A stretch of 64,000 bases of DNA from Magnolia sinica (Eukaryota > Streptophyta > Magnoliopsida > Magnoliales > Magnoliaceae). Below, in pieces: positions 1 to 10,634 of this stretch. Where the stretch lies: assembly GCF_029962835.1 (NCBI RefSeq), contig NC_080582.1:19662032-19726031 (forward strand), read 5' to 3'. The notes under the pieces were generated by a model. It saw nothing but the letters and a program-made list of their open reading frames with translations, was not told where the DNA came from and ran no database searches. The position numbers and the translations under genes are program-made. How positions within the stretch are numbered: the stretch's first letter is position 1; every line of letters begins with the position of its first letter.

Positions 1-760
1 GGGGCCCATCTTAAACTCATTTGAGTCATTCGTACAACTCGTAGCTCGAGGGTGAGGCTTTTAAAAGCTACAACTGTAAAACAGCTGTGATTGTGAACGG
101 CTTCAGTGGCGAGCACGTTTTAAGGTGGGTTTGATCACGGTGCATGTGTTATATCATGGTGCATGTGTTATATCAAAATCGTCCATCCATTTGGCGAGCA
201 TGTTTTAAGGCTTGGGACGAAAAATAAAATAGATCTAACTATTAAGTGGGCCACACTAAAAAAAGTAGTGAAGAATGAACGTTTATCATTGAAACCCTTT
301 TTGGGGTCACGGTCTGACGGAAGTTCTAAATGATTTCAAATTTATTTTTCCTCTTAATTGAGGTCTTTGTGATCTCATGAACAGTTTGGATGGAAAATAA
401 ACGTTATGATGGGTCCTACAAATTGTTTAGAGGTGAAAATCATTCTCAGTCGCTATTTGTGGGGTGGTCCAGGTGATCTTTGGATATGATCCATTTTTTT
501 TGGATAATGCTGTAAATTGATATGTAAATATGTATGAACGGTGTAGATATAATAAATACATCACCATGGGCCATATAACTTTGATCTCCTTTGAATCGTT
601 CGTGCAACTCGCAACTCGAGGAGCATCCTCTTGGCACAACACGTACTATGCTAGTGCGTAAGGCAGCTACATAGCTACTGTGTGTGTGGTACACCCGCAA
701 ATCCTTTTACTAATGTACACAGTAACTCTGTCGGGGCCCACCTTGAATGCATTTGATTTA
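1..760. repeat. MULE-MITE-like foldback remnant
   Basis: This stretch has the internal sequence style of the foldback MITEs seen intact elsewhere in the window: GGGGCCCA-type ends, 'ATATCCAAACCGTCCATCCATTT'-like arms in degenerate form, and a duplicated 20-bp GTGCATGTGTTATATCA motif at about 140-175. It is cut by the left edge of the window, so termini and target duplication cannot be read. No coding potential is visible. Confidence 0.45.
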
Positions 761-819
761 TCCACGCCGTCCATTCATTTTTGTAGATCATTTTAATGGT
801 TGAACCCAAAATTGATGTG

Positions 820-1005
820 AATGGATCAGTTTTCGGGTCGGGTCGGGTCGAATCAGGGTCAATCCGAACTCGACCCGAAAAGTTTCAGATCTGGATGGGG
901 CTACCTGATCCGCACTAATCCAGACCATCGGTTCTGTTCTGATCGGGTCGGATCGAGTCTGATCGGGTCGGATCCACCAGATCGGGTCTATTTTGCCCAG
1001 CTCTA
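820..1005. repeat. GGGTCGG-rich repeat fragment (hAT-like family end)
   Basis: The segment is a run of GGGTCGGGTCGG / GATCGGGTCGGATC-type words ending in TTGCCCAGCTCTA. The TGCCCAGCTC end matches the right end of the better preserved element at 7914-9127 and the right end near 62057. It looks like a terminal fragment of that family. A left end is not visible. The open frames here are by-products of the low-complexity repeat. Confidence 0.55.
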
Positions 1006-1031
1006 CATGTGTGTATACATGCATGTGACCC

Positions 1032-1034
<3 letters not shown>

Positions 1035-1067
<33 letters not shown>

Positions 1068-1089
1068 TCTATATATATATATATATATA
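1035..1089. repeat. (TA)n microsatellite
   Basis: Nearly uninterrupted AT dinucleotides, broken once by AGATCT near 1066. It directly follows the GGGTCGG-type repeat, as another TA tract does near 62055-62080. Confidence 0.95.
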
Positions 1090-1368
1090 GGGCAAAATGA
1101 TCATTTTATGTAGAGAATTTTTACCTTTTCACCATGGGTCCCGCGCATGATATGGTAATGTAGCGCTTTCATCTCAAGTGTCCCCTATATGGAATGTAGG
1201 TCACTAATGTATAACATGTGCCAACATGGCATATGCTTGTATGAGTGCAACTTCTCACTAGACTAATTATATTTAGATATTCTAGCCTAATACTGAGGCC
1301 ATTTAACCTTTCAAGTAAGCCATAAGGATACAAAACAGCTACAAAGTTATTTGTTTATTAGTTTATTA

Positions 1369-2113
1369 AGGGCATATTTGGATACTATCTCATAATTTTT
1401 TTAATCTATTTTTTATTTTTTTATTTTTTTACAACAACAAAAAAGTTATTTTGTTAAGTTACTTTGGTAAGCACCATTTTAAAAGTAAGTTAGTGAGCAT
1501 TTGAGTAGGAGAAAATGAAATGCATTGAAATCTAACTATTCTGTTTGGATGGGAGTAAATGGGAGGAATTGGAATGCACTAAAATTTCTCAATATATTCA
1601 CATGAACATGTGATATCCTAAATAAGCTTTAACATTTCATATAGTGTACACATGTGATATTGGACAGAATGATTGTAATAAGCACATTGAAATATATAGT
1701 TTACTAAAAAGTGTGGAAATTCTGAGCCTCAAGTGGGCCACAAATGTAAGGATCACAAACAAGTAACTAGCCAACATTTTTTAACCATCCATTTAGATGG
1801 CCAACGTTTAGACAATTTGATTATTAGTGTGATTTTAGTGATGTACCAAATAATTGAATTATTTTAGAGTATTATTAGCATGCCATGTGTACGACAGATA
1901 CACGGGTAGTGACACCTTTATTTACTTGTGCAAATCTCTAAAGGAACCCAAAAGGAATTTATACCCATTTACTCACATATCTCTTCTTTTCCTTAAAATT
2001 TCAAACCAATCCATTTATTCCCAAGTCCATTTATCTCAATTTACTCCCATGCAAAGTACCTCTTATACCATTTACTCTCAATTCCTACCATTTAGTCTCA
2101 TTCAAATGACCCT
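1369..2113. mobile_element. Tourist/PIF-like MITE, TTA duplication
   Basis: The left end AGGGCATATTTGG and the reverse complement of the right end (AGGGTCATTTGAA) form imperfect terminal inverted repeats. They are flanked by TTA at 1366-1368 and TTA at 2114-2116. A 3-bp TTA duplication is the hallmark of PIF/Harbinger-class elements. No transposase is present in its 745 bp. The interior has a second inverted theme (GGATGGGAGTAAATGG against CCATTTACTCCCAT). Confidence 0.65.
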
Positions 2114-2194
2114 TTACAACCATTAACAAAAAAAATTCTTTCCTTTCAATTATTTACTTTTCTATTTTCTCCCTCTCTCATCTTTCATCTTTGC

Positions 2195-2995
2195 CTGTTA
2201 CGAGGGGCCCACCTTAATGCGGATCATTAATCATGAGAAGTCGACATTGAAGGTGAGCCTTATATGATGGACAATTAACATTGATAGTGGGTTCACATGA
2301 TGGATGACCTACATCAAGGTGGGCCCCGCCTAATGATGAATGACCTACATCCAAAGTGAGCCTTACCTGATGGATGACCCACATTGAAGGTGGGGCCTAC
2401 ACTTGGACGGTCCATGTCAAAGATGGGCAGTAGATGTTAATGTGGACCCCACATAATGAATGGTCCACATCAAAGATCAACCCCCAATGAAGAATGGCCC
2501 CACATGCAAGGTAAATCCCACATGATGAATGTCCCTCATTGAAGGTGGGCCCCACAAGATGGATGGTTCACATCAATAGTGGGCTTCAGTTGATGAGAGG
2601 TGGATATTGAAGGTGGGTACCCCATGATGGAAAATAACATCGATGGTAGGCCACACATGATGGGTGACCCATATTAAGTTGAGCTCTACACAAGGACAGT
2701 TCACATCAAAAGCCAGCCCCTACTGATCAATGACCCACATCGCAAGCTTGGCATAATGGATAGATGGTCCACATTAAAGATGGTCTCGCATGATAGATTA
2801 CCCAAATCCTGACATGATGGGTGATCCACAATCAAGAGGGGCCTGCATGATGGATAGCTCACATCGAAAGTGGATCTGCTAGGTGAATGGTCCACATTAA
2901 AGGTAGGCCTCACACAATGGACATCACATTCGGCCCAAAGTAGACCAATTACAATGAATGGTCCACATCAAAGGCGCCTGATGGAACAAAAAGGT
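2195..2995. repeat. Minisatellite, about 31-35 bp units (CCACATCAAAGGTGGGCC type)
   Basis: Degenerate tandem units alternate CCACATCAAAGGTGGGCCCC with ACATGATGGATGG. Unit length drifts around 31-35 bp, giving roughly two dozen copies. A second block of the same repeat lies at 33890-35480. Both blocks are followed at a similar distance by AGAAACCAAGATAAGCTA, so the minisatellite appears to be the interior of a dispersed element. ORFs across it are repeat artefacts. Confidence 0.85.
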
Positions 2996-3206
2996 ATAAA
3001 TAATGATGTGATGTTTGAAATTATAATTTTTTATTTTATTTTATAACTTTTTAACTTACATGCACGTTATTTATCAAATATAATTATTTGTTGATTGATT
3101 AGAAACCAAGATAAGCTAAGCTATTAGAGGTATAAGTAGCTTATGTATCGTATGAGCCTGCCGAAGAGTGAAACAGCCTGAATTTTGAGGCAGGAGATGT
3201 ACCTGT

Positions 3207-3797
3207 TGTTGGGGATTTGTGCTGCGAAATCACACAGATCTAGATCTAGGATGGCAATCCAATGACACCAGGTCGGCAAACATAAGAGAATACACAGATT
3301 TAACGAGGAAAACTCTTTCAGGGAAAAACAACGGCACAAAGCAACATAATTCCACTATGAAAGCATCAATTACAAAGAGAGGACTTACCCGATTCGAACA
3401 ACCTCGAATCTCACCCTTGTTACACCCTTTAGAAACCCTAAAACCTTTTTAGGAACCCTTAGAATAATTTTAAAAAGATTTAGCATGCCCTAGAATAGAC
3501 CTAGGGACCCCTATTTATAGTTTAAGAAATTTTGGAAATCGTATCAAATTTATGCAGTCTGCGTAAAATCGGCGCAGAATCTGCGTAACCCTTGACTAGT
3601 CGAGCAAGGGTTTCAACTAGTCGAAGGACCCCTTCGACCAGTCGAGCCTGACCCTTGATTGGTCGACCGGCCTGGACACCCAAAAGTTATACTCGATGGA
3701 CTTCGAGTTGAGTAGGCCTCGACTAGTCGAGCAGCCCCCTTGAGCGATCGAGCAGCGCAGTCAGATTAAACAGATTTAGGACATTTGTATTATAACA
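3207..3797 (-). repeat. Copia 3' LTR
   Basis: Begins TGTTGGGGATTTG and ends TTATAACA on the plus strand. Immediately to the right, the minus strand reads ATGATGGAGAT, a purine-rich polypurine tract. The LTR contains repeated GACTAGTCGA-type motifs (about 3590-3740). Confidence 0.85.
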
Positions 3798-3899
3798 ATC
3801 TCCATCATGTCTTCAATCTTCAACCGTGTAACTCTCTGTCCTCTTCTCTTATCTCTGCATCATATCATAGCTTCTTGTACACACTCCGTCCTTCTTTTT

Positions 3900-4155
3900 C
3901 GTCATCGGTAAGCCCAGAGAAGTTGCACAGAACTTGAACTTCTATACAAGAACGATCTAGGAGAGCATGTCTATCGGATCTGAATCCACGTGCCTAATCA
4001 CCTTTGCTCCTGTCTTCTCAAAAGAAAAGACGTAGTCTTTTTACCATCTCACCGCTACCCAATATTGCTTGGTGGGGTATTTGCTCATAACATTGATAGC
4101 CATAACTGGTCTAATACAGACCATGGCATGTACTGCCAACCGCATTCAAATAAGG
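3900..4155 (-). pseudogene. Copia RT C-terminus / RNase H fragment
   Basis: On the minus strand, from about 4155 downward, broken frames give copia-like pieces: an 'AMVCxRP' segment, then NVMSKYP and FEKTGAKVIRHVDSD. These are the junction of RT and RNase H in Ty1/copia Pol. Stops and frameshifts interrupt it. It is separated from the rest of pol by an insertion of about 1.3 kb. Confidence 0.6.
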
Positions 4156-4159
4156 CTCA

Positions 4160-5465
4160 TGAGACAAATTATTGAGACTCAAATATTGCATAATTTTCTC
4201 CATTTACATCTTGGTTTTATGAACATGAATCAGCTTAATGTTTTAATTTACTCATGTATGTATTACAAGGTGAATTTAAGAGCTTGGATTGAAAAAGGGT
4301 GCTAAAAAGCATGGATTTGATGTTCAAGAATTACCAAGGCAAGGGATGAATCTTAGGAGACTAAGATTAAAGAATTCACATACCAAAGATCCAAGAAAAC
4401 CAAGTGAGGGATGAAGAGAATTGAAGATTTGAAGTGAAGAATCCTGAAATCGTACTCAAAAAGTATATTCTGAAGCTGTAAAGTTTATTTTGGGAAACTG
4501 TGCAGCAGGAAGTCTGTTTTAAACTAACTATGCAGCGAGAAGTCTATTTTAGAAAAATACGTATATTTGAGGCGGTTTCTAAGATTTTTCAACTTTGTAC
4601 GAAAATTAGAGTTCCCTACTTATAAATAGGGCTTCCTAGGGCATTCCAAAAGATTATTCAAGGCATCCCAAAGCAAAATTTAGGGTTTTTAAAGAGTTTT
4701 TAGTTTTATTAAAGCTTTATAAGTTGTTTTTTTAAAAAATTTTAAATCTCTTCTATTTGCATTTTTTTCTTTCTTGTTGCTTTTTATTTCTGCAATTTAA
4801 TTATGTTTTTCTAAATTCCTTCTAGCCCAAGCTAGAAGGGAAGCACATGGGTTTAATAATTCTTTAAGATTATGATGATTGATTGTTTTAATGATGAGAA
4901 GAATGGTGTATACATGTTATCTATTATTTAGGTTTTATTTTTTATCCTCTTGTAAGATCCATATATTTCTATCATATGAGATCCACATTGATGGATAGGC
5001 TTACCCTAGATCAATCAGATTTCCTAGATAGGAGAGGTTCTCAACCTGTTATATTTTTTTGATTTTCATTATCTCATTGATATTAAATTCTTAAAATCAC
5101 TGACGCTTGAGAATATATATCAATGGTGCAAATCCATGATTTTCTAATATTTTATATCACTTATTAAAATATTTAAACTATTTTATTTTCTGATTAGGCT
5201 GACCATAGTGCTCAGATCCTAGTTGTGTTATCCAAGTCATCATGATTTTGGAACATTAACCTATGTGTGGAACTTTGAAGCTTGGGTGTTATTTTATTCA
5301 GTTGAATTACATCCATTTAAAAATCCCAAAATCAAATCATCAGATTAATTTTTATTACCTAATTTGTTTTGCATTTGATTTCTTTTCTTATCACAATTCA
5401 TCTCCCTGTGGGATCGACTCTGTATTCACAAGATACTACTTACAAACCTCTGCACTTGGAGGCAA
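4160..5465. mobile_element. Insertion inside copia pol, LTR-like (boundaries approximate)
   Basis: Copia coding similarity stops near 4155 and resumes near 5470. The intervening AT-rich DNA contains a TATA-like CTTATAAATAG near 4620. Near 5400-5465 it has a CTCCCTGTGGGATCGACTC motif like the 3' portion of Athila/Tat LTRs. I read it as a probable solo LTR. I could not fix exact ends or a target duplication, and no protein-coding content is visible. Confidence 0.4.
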
Positions 5466-5469
5466 GCAA

Positions 5470-6060
5470 TCACAAATCCTATTTTTCCTCATCTGTTTTG
5501 GGGCATGTCTTGAGGAAAAATTAAGGAGAGACGCGTAGGGAACGCTCTCCAGCTTTGCATAGTCTATCACATCCTTGATCAATACCTACCCAAGGTATTC
5601 TGCATGAGATAGACAAAGCCTACTCCTCTTTCAGTTTCAATGCCAAGAACCATCTTTGTAGCCCCTCCGATCCTTCATCTTGAATGTCCCACCTAACCGG
5701 GTCCTCAGTACATTGATTTTAGACATGTCATAATTGACGATCTATATGTCATCAGAATACAATTCCTGACTCACCATGAAGGAATCAAACCACTGCGTAG
5801 GTGACAGGTCGTACCACGACCTCCTGTAAACTTTTTTCTCAGCTTTAACTTCAAACTGCTCTGGTTGTTTTATGTAAATCTACTCTTCCAATTTCCCTTC
5901 TAGAAGTGTAGACTCCACATCTATCCTTCCAGCTCGAGATCACATTGGTCAACTAGCACCAATCATGGATCTAATAAACACTTGCTATACCATCAACGCG
6001 AATATCTTTGAGAAGTCGATCCCTTCTCTCTGAGCATAACCCTTTGATACCAACCTCGCT
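5470..6060 (-). pseudogene. Copia reverse transcriptase fragment
   Basis: Minus-strand frames show copia RT pieces in order. First is KGYAQREGIDF, then a GKLEE-IYIKQPEQFEV segment, then the 'QWFDSFMVSQ' region, then DMSKINVLRTRLGGTFKMKD, and finally a CPKTDEEK segment near 5480. These match the palm and thumb of Ty1/copia RT. The catalytic YVDDML box is degraded. Multiple stops and frameshifts show it is dead. Confidence 0.7.
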
Positions 6061-6066
6061 TTGTAT

Positions 6067-6600
6067 CTATGTTGTGTGATTCTTCTCACAGGTGGCTGCT
6101 CTACCTGCTCTGTATCTCCGTCCACGCGTCTCAACCTTCCTACCCTGCCCGCTCATGTGGCCATGCCTAGTATACCACACACGTGCAAAGGTGGAATCTG
6201 TTATAGCCATTGCAGCTCCACCTTTTGAAGTGCTCCTGATCAACCTATACATATTACCGAGTCGTTGTGCTTTCATGATTACTCATGCCTCCTTAATTAC
6301 CTTAAGAGACCATCAATACCTGTGGACTTGCAGCCCATTGCCTCAAGTACATTAAGAGAAATCAGATTATTCTTCATGTCAGGAACGTGCCTCACATCAG
6401 TCAGGTACACTCTGCTCCATCAAACATTTTGATGCGCACCATACCAATAGCCACAACATTATAGGCAATGTCATTACCCATAAATAAATGTCCACCATCA
6501 CACTCCATGTAGCTAGTGAACCAATTCTGATGAGGAGTCATATGAAAAGATGTCCCTATGTCTAGAATTCACTCGTCCTTACGATCATCGTATGGTCATT
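6067..6600 (-). pseudogene. Copia protease and pre-integrase fragment
   Basis: Reading downward from about 6600, the minus strand gives an aspartic-protease-like ILDIGTSFHMTPHQNWF segment. The usual D-S/T-G is here D-I-G. It is followed by MECDGGHLFMGND and then the GAG-pre-integrase piece KAQRLGNMYRLI...RVWYTRHGHMS (6067-6276). Integrase proper is deleted: the next copia similarity below 6060 is already RT. At least two stops interrupt the frame. Confidence 0.7.
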
Positions 6601-6704
6601 TAATCGTAGACATAGACAAAACATCACCATCACATCCACTCGATCCATCTGACGTGGCAACATTGGCCTCCCTGTATGAAGCCTCAGATTCTTTTATCTT
6701 AGAT

Positions 6705-7425
6705 TTGGAATTTGTACAATCCTTCTTCATATGTCCTTCCATCCCACAGTTTCAGCAGCTTACCTTTCCTTTGCCTTTACCATTGGATTTGGATCTAGAA
6801 CTTGAAGAACCTGTACCTTGTTTAGAATTTCTACCCCTTGTAAATAGTGCATCAGAAGATGTCCCCATGTCATCGTTTAAATTTCTCATAGCCTTCTCTT
6901 GAAGGGCTGAGATAACGGTATCGACACTCAGAGTTTTATTCATAGTGCACATTGTGTCCTTTAATGACTCATACGACGCCAGAAGAGAATTCAACAACAT
7001 ACATGCTTGTTCTTCATCTTTCATTATTTCTTCCATATTAAGCAATTTGCAAACCAATTTATTAAAGTTGCTAATGTGAGCTCTAGATCTCCAGCCTCCG
7101 ACATCTTGAAGTTATAACACTGCCGCTTCAAGGTAGGCGATTTTCAAAGGATTTTTTCACATAGACATCCTCTAAATTTGCCCATAACTTAGTCACAAAT
7201 TTCTCCCTCATGATATTATAAAGAACCTCATCCGTGAGATATAAACGGATAAAGGCTAAAGTATTACTATCAAGGTTTTCCCATTCATCATCTTTCATGG
7301 TAGATTTCCACTCCTTAAGAGCCTTATCTCGCTTTGCATGGTTAACAGGCTAATATCTTAACCTTTCATAACTCAAATTTATTTTTGCCTGAGTACTTCT
7401 CAATATCAAACTTGTCGTTTCCCAT
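6705..7425 (-). pseudogene. Copia gag with zinc knuckle (broken)
   Basis: An ATG at 7425 begins MGNDKFDIEKYSGKNKFE, typical of copia Gag (UBN2 family). After frame damage, a clean 101-codon stretch (7057-6752) carries LLNSLLASYESLKDTM and a basic KSNGKGKGKV tail. The CCHC zinc knuckle follows at once (C-x2-C-GMEGHMKKD-C), but a TGA stop sits directly after the first cysteine, where Trp is common. Gag would coat the RNA and form the particle. This copy cannot. Confidence 0.75.
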
Positions 7426-7459
7426 TATTACTAATCTTGCAGATTCAGATATGTGCCCC

Positions 7460-7480
7460 AATGATTGCTCCGATACTACT
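7460..7480 (-). other. Copia primer binding site (degenerate)
   Basis: Just inside the 5' LTR the minus strand reads TAGTATCGGAGCAAT. This is close to TGGTATCAGAGC, the site complementary to initiator tRNA-Met used by many plant elements. Confidence 0.55.
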
Positions 7481-9231
7481 TGTTGGGGATTTGTGCTATA
7501 GAATCACACAGATCTAGATCTATGATAGCAATCCAAAGACACCAAACAAACACAAGAGAACACACAGATTTAACGTGAAAAACCCTTTCAGGAAAAAACC
7601 ACGGCACAAAGCGACAGAATTCCACTATAAAAGTATCAATTACAAAGAGAGAGGACTTACCTGATTCGAACAATCTCGAATCTCACATTTGCTACACTCT
7701 TTAGAAACCCTAAAACCCTTTTAGGAACTCTTAGAATACTTTTAGAAAGCTTTAGCATGCCCTAAAATAGCCCTAGGGACCTCTATTTATAGTTTAGGAA
7801 ACTTTACTTACACACCTCTTTATAAAATTTCAGAAATCGCATCAAATTTACGTAGTCCGCACAAAATCGGCGCAGAATCTGCGTAACCCTCGACTGGTCG
7901 AGTGGCCTAGACATAGAGCTGGGCATCGGTCCGGATCGGATCAGATTTGGCCTAACTCGGTCCGATCCGAAATTCCAACAGTCTGACCCGAACTCGATCC
8001 GATCCGAGACCGAGTCCGGGTCACCTGACTCGGACCGATCCAATGTTCGATTAACTTGACCCGAACCGAGTCCGACTCAGTCAGGGAAACCGAGTCAGAT
8101 CGGGTTGGGTACAATTCGGATCGTTTGATATGGTGTGGTCCAATTTAATCTTCAATATATTGTACTTTTGTGTTCAACGCCTAAAATGATATGTCAAAGT
8201 GGATGAACAGCTTAGATAAAACATGTACATTAAGGTGGGCCCACATGACTATGAAAGAAGTGGTGCTTTCTCTGCGTACTATGTTGACGTGCACTGCACG
8301 AAAATGCAGTGACTTTTTATTTTTTATTTTTACGTGACTTGCTGTATTGAGGTTAGTAAGTTTTATGGGTCTGATGGTGGGTTGTGTGTAATATCCAAAC
8401 CGTCCATTCTTTGACGAGCTCATCTCAAGGCTTGAGACAAAAAATAAGACAGATCTAACTATCATGTGGACCACACAAATTGTTTAACGGTGAAAATCAT
8501 TCTCTGCTGCTATTTGTGGTGTGGTCCAGATGATCTTTAGATATTATTCATTTTTTGTACAATGCTCTATAATGGTTTCTAAAAATATATCAACGGTGTA
8601 GATATAATAAATACATCACTGTGGGGCCCATCTAACTTTGATATCCTTTGAACCGTTTGTACAACTCGGAGCTCGAGGAGCGTCAATGCTCGTCTTGGCA
8701 CGACACGTAACTACAGCTAGCGCATACCGCCAGCTACATAGGTGTGTGCGGTACACCAGCAAATCCACTTATCATTGTACACCCTAAACTCTGTTGGGGC
8801 CCATCTTGAATGCATGTGATTTATCCACGCCGTCCAATATTCGTTTTTGCAGATCATTTTAGTGGTTGAACCCAAAATTGATGCATATCCAAAGCTCAAG
8901 AGGACCATACCACATGAAAAAGTAGAAGATTAATAAGAACTACTCTGGATCGAGTAGGATCGGATCGGTCCGGATCCATTCGGATCGGGTTTTCGGGTCG
9001 GGTCAGGGCCAATCCGAACTCAACCCGAAAAGATTTAGGATCTGGATGGGTCTACCCAATCCGCACCGATCCAGACCGTCGGTTTGGTTTTGATTGGGTC
9101 GGATCGGGTCTGTTTTGCCCAGCTCCACCCGGACACCCAAAAGCTATGCTTGTTGGACTTCGAGTCAAGTAGGCCTTGACCGGTCGAGCAGCGCGGTCAG
9201 ATAAAACATATTTATGACATCTTCATTACAA
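7481..9231 (-). repeat. Copia 5' LTR, interrupted
   Basis: Starts TGTTGGGGATTTG like the other LTR. It is collinear with it up to 7913, then resumes at 9128 (GGACACCCAAAAG, matching about 3670) and ends at 9231. The expected terminal CA is AA here. The 1.2-kb gap is an hAT-like insertion. Confidence 0.8.
7914..9127. mobile_element. hAT-like element with 12-bp TIRs inside copia LTR
   Basis: The ends are TAGAGCTGGGCA and, reverse complemented, TGGAGCTGGGCA. Flanks CCTAGACA (7906-7913) and CCCGGACA (9128-9135) are an imperfect 8-bp duplication (6 of 8), as expected of hAT elements. Subterminal DNA at both ends is rich in GATCGGATC/GGGTCGG words that pair across the element. The middle (about 8150-8890) is foldback-MITE-like sequence. 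There is no transposase. Related fragments lie at 820-1005 and 60788-62057. Confidence 0.65.
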
Positions 9232-9236
9232 CCTGT

Positions 9237-10634
9237 TGTGCCCACCAGGATGGGAAGTTCGGATCTTTCATACGTATGTACTATGTTTTCACGCGTGCCT
9301 GTTGTGGAGTCTTAGATGGGTAGGAATCCAAAGCTCATGGGCTTACCCAATCGCTCCAACATAGCAATCGTAATCACGTGCCTGTTGTGGAGTCTGCATG
9401 GGTAGGATTCCACAGCCTGTGGGCTTACCCAGTCGCTTCAACATAGCAATCATAATCTTTCCAGGCTCTTCAACAACGCCTAACGCCAAGTGGATGGCCA
9501 TGATTTCTCCACTTGTCGAGTTATCATAGAGGCTTTGGACCGCCATGTCAAATGCTACCGCCACGTGGCAGGAAGATGTCCATGGGCTTCTCCAACTAAT
9601 CTACGTTACTCAACGTACCATCTTAGATTACTTTCGGCAAGAGGCTAAGAGTATGATTTTCTATGATTTAGTAGACTCGAGGATCTCCTTTGATACGTAC
9701 CGTTCAGTTAAAATTTCAGCGAGATATAGACTCATCCATAGCCGTCGATCGCCATGTCGTAATCGATGATTTTGACCCTTTGACACTGACACTTCTAAGA
9801 ATGAGCACTGCCACGTGGCAGAAAGATGTCCACGAGCTCCTCCAGCTCAACCTCCGGATTCTGTTATTCAACCGACCATGTTTTATATGAGAAGTCTCAA
9901 GTCTATAGGATGGACGTGTTCCACCCAGGTTAAAATTTCCAACCTATCATGTACATGAAAATCCAACCCTTTCATACGTTAGGCCCGCCATGGGGGATCA
10001 AGTAATGCAAAAATTATCCCTATCTGCTTATCATAAAACTGTAGAAAACAATATCTAGCCACTGATAAGGGATAGAATACATGTGTGGTCCACTCAATAG
10101 CGGATTGATTGAATATTGCGTAAGGTGACCCTCATGATAGATGAAACTTATTAGACGGATTAGATTTCATACTCATTTAGATGTTGGAGGTTAACTGCTG
10201 GTTGTACCATAACTTGTGGTGCAACCGCTTGGATATGAAGCATTTTTCACTATATATTGCCTCCACCAAGAAGTTCAGGCTATAATTTCTGTATCCTAAT
10301 CTCCTGTTAAAGCGCAAATCGACCGAAAACCAGCAATGTGGCTGAGATACTTACCGTAGGGCTCACCTCCAGGCATTTATTGTAAATCCAAGCCATCCAT
10401 CTGTTTTTTCATAGTATTTTAAAATGAGTTTTAAAAAATAAGAAGGTGTGAATTTAAGGTAGACTACACCACGGGAAACCGTGTTTATTCGACGCCCACC
10501 ATTAGAAACGTTCTAGCGTCTAACATAATATTTATTTAAAATCCAACCTGTTGATAAGGTCACACAGACCTGGATGAAAGCAATGAACACATAATATTTA
10601 TTTAAAATCCAACCTGTTGATAAGGGATGAAAGG
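9237..10634. repeat. Intergenic DNA with short direct duplications
   Basis: No gene recognised. A roughly 80-bp motif (GTGCCTGTTGTGGAGTC ... CAACATAGCAATC) occurs at about 9293-9371 and again at 9376-9455. A second motif (GCCACGTGGCAGRAAGATGTCCA) occurs at about 9560 and 9810. A 37-bp AATATTTATTTAAAATCCA-containing segment occurs at about 10524-10560 and 10589-10625, immediately beside the Tat insertion. From about 10350 the DNA is one arm of a foldback MITE whose other arm resumes at 20308-20520. Confidence 0.6.

Larger units (their letters stand above)
3207..9231 (-). mobile_element. Degraded Ty1/copia LTR retrotransposon, TSD CCTGT
   Basis: Two related LTRs (3207-3797 and 7481-9231) flank copia gag-pol remnants read on the minus strand. 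The 5-bp sequence CCTGT occurs at 3202-3206 and 9232-9236 as the target duplication. Internal order on the minus strand is gag, zinc knuckle, protease, pre-integrase, RT and RNase H, which is copia order, but most of integrase is missing. The element carries two later insertions: one in pol (about 4160-5465) and an hAT-like element in the 5' LTR (7914-9127). The many stops and the diverged LTRs mark it as old. Confidence 0.85.

Noticed and set aside
788..1066. Paired ORFs on both strands over the GGGTCGG repeat
   Set aside because: Both are translations of a GC-rich simple motif and run into a (TA)n tract.
2195..2995. CRISPR-like or centromere-type satellite array
   Set aside because: Units are degenerate, lack unique spacers and are short; a CRISPR array is not expected in a plant nuclear genome, and unit size is far from typical centromeric monomers.
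9343..9564. 73-codon minus-strand ORF with ordinary-looking composition
   Set aside because: It overlaps an internal duplication of about 80 bp, has no motif I recognise and no supporting exon structure.
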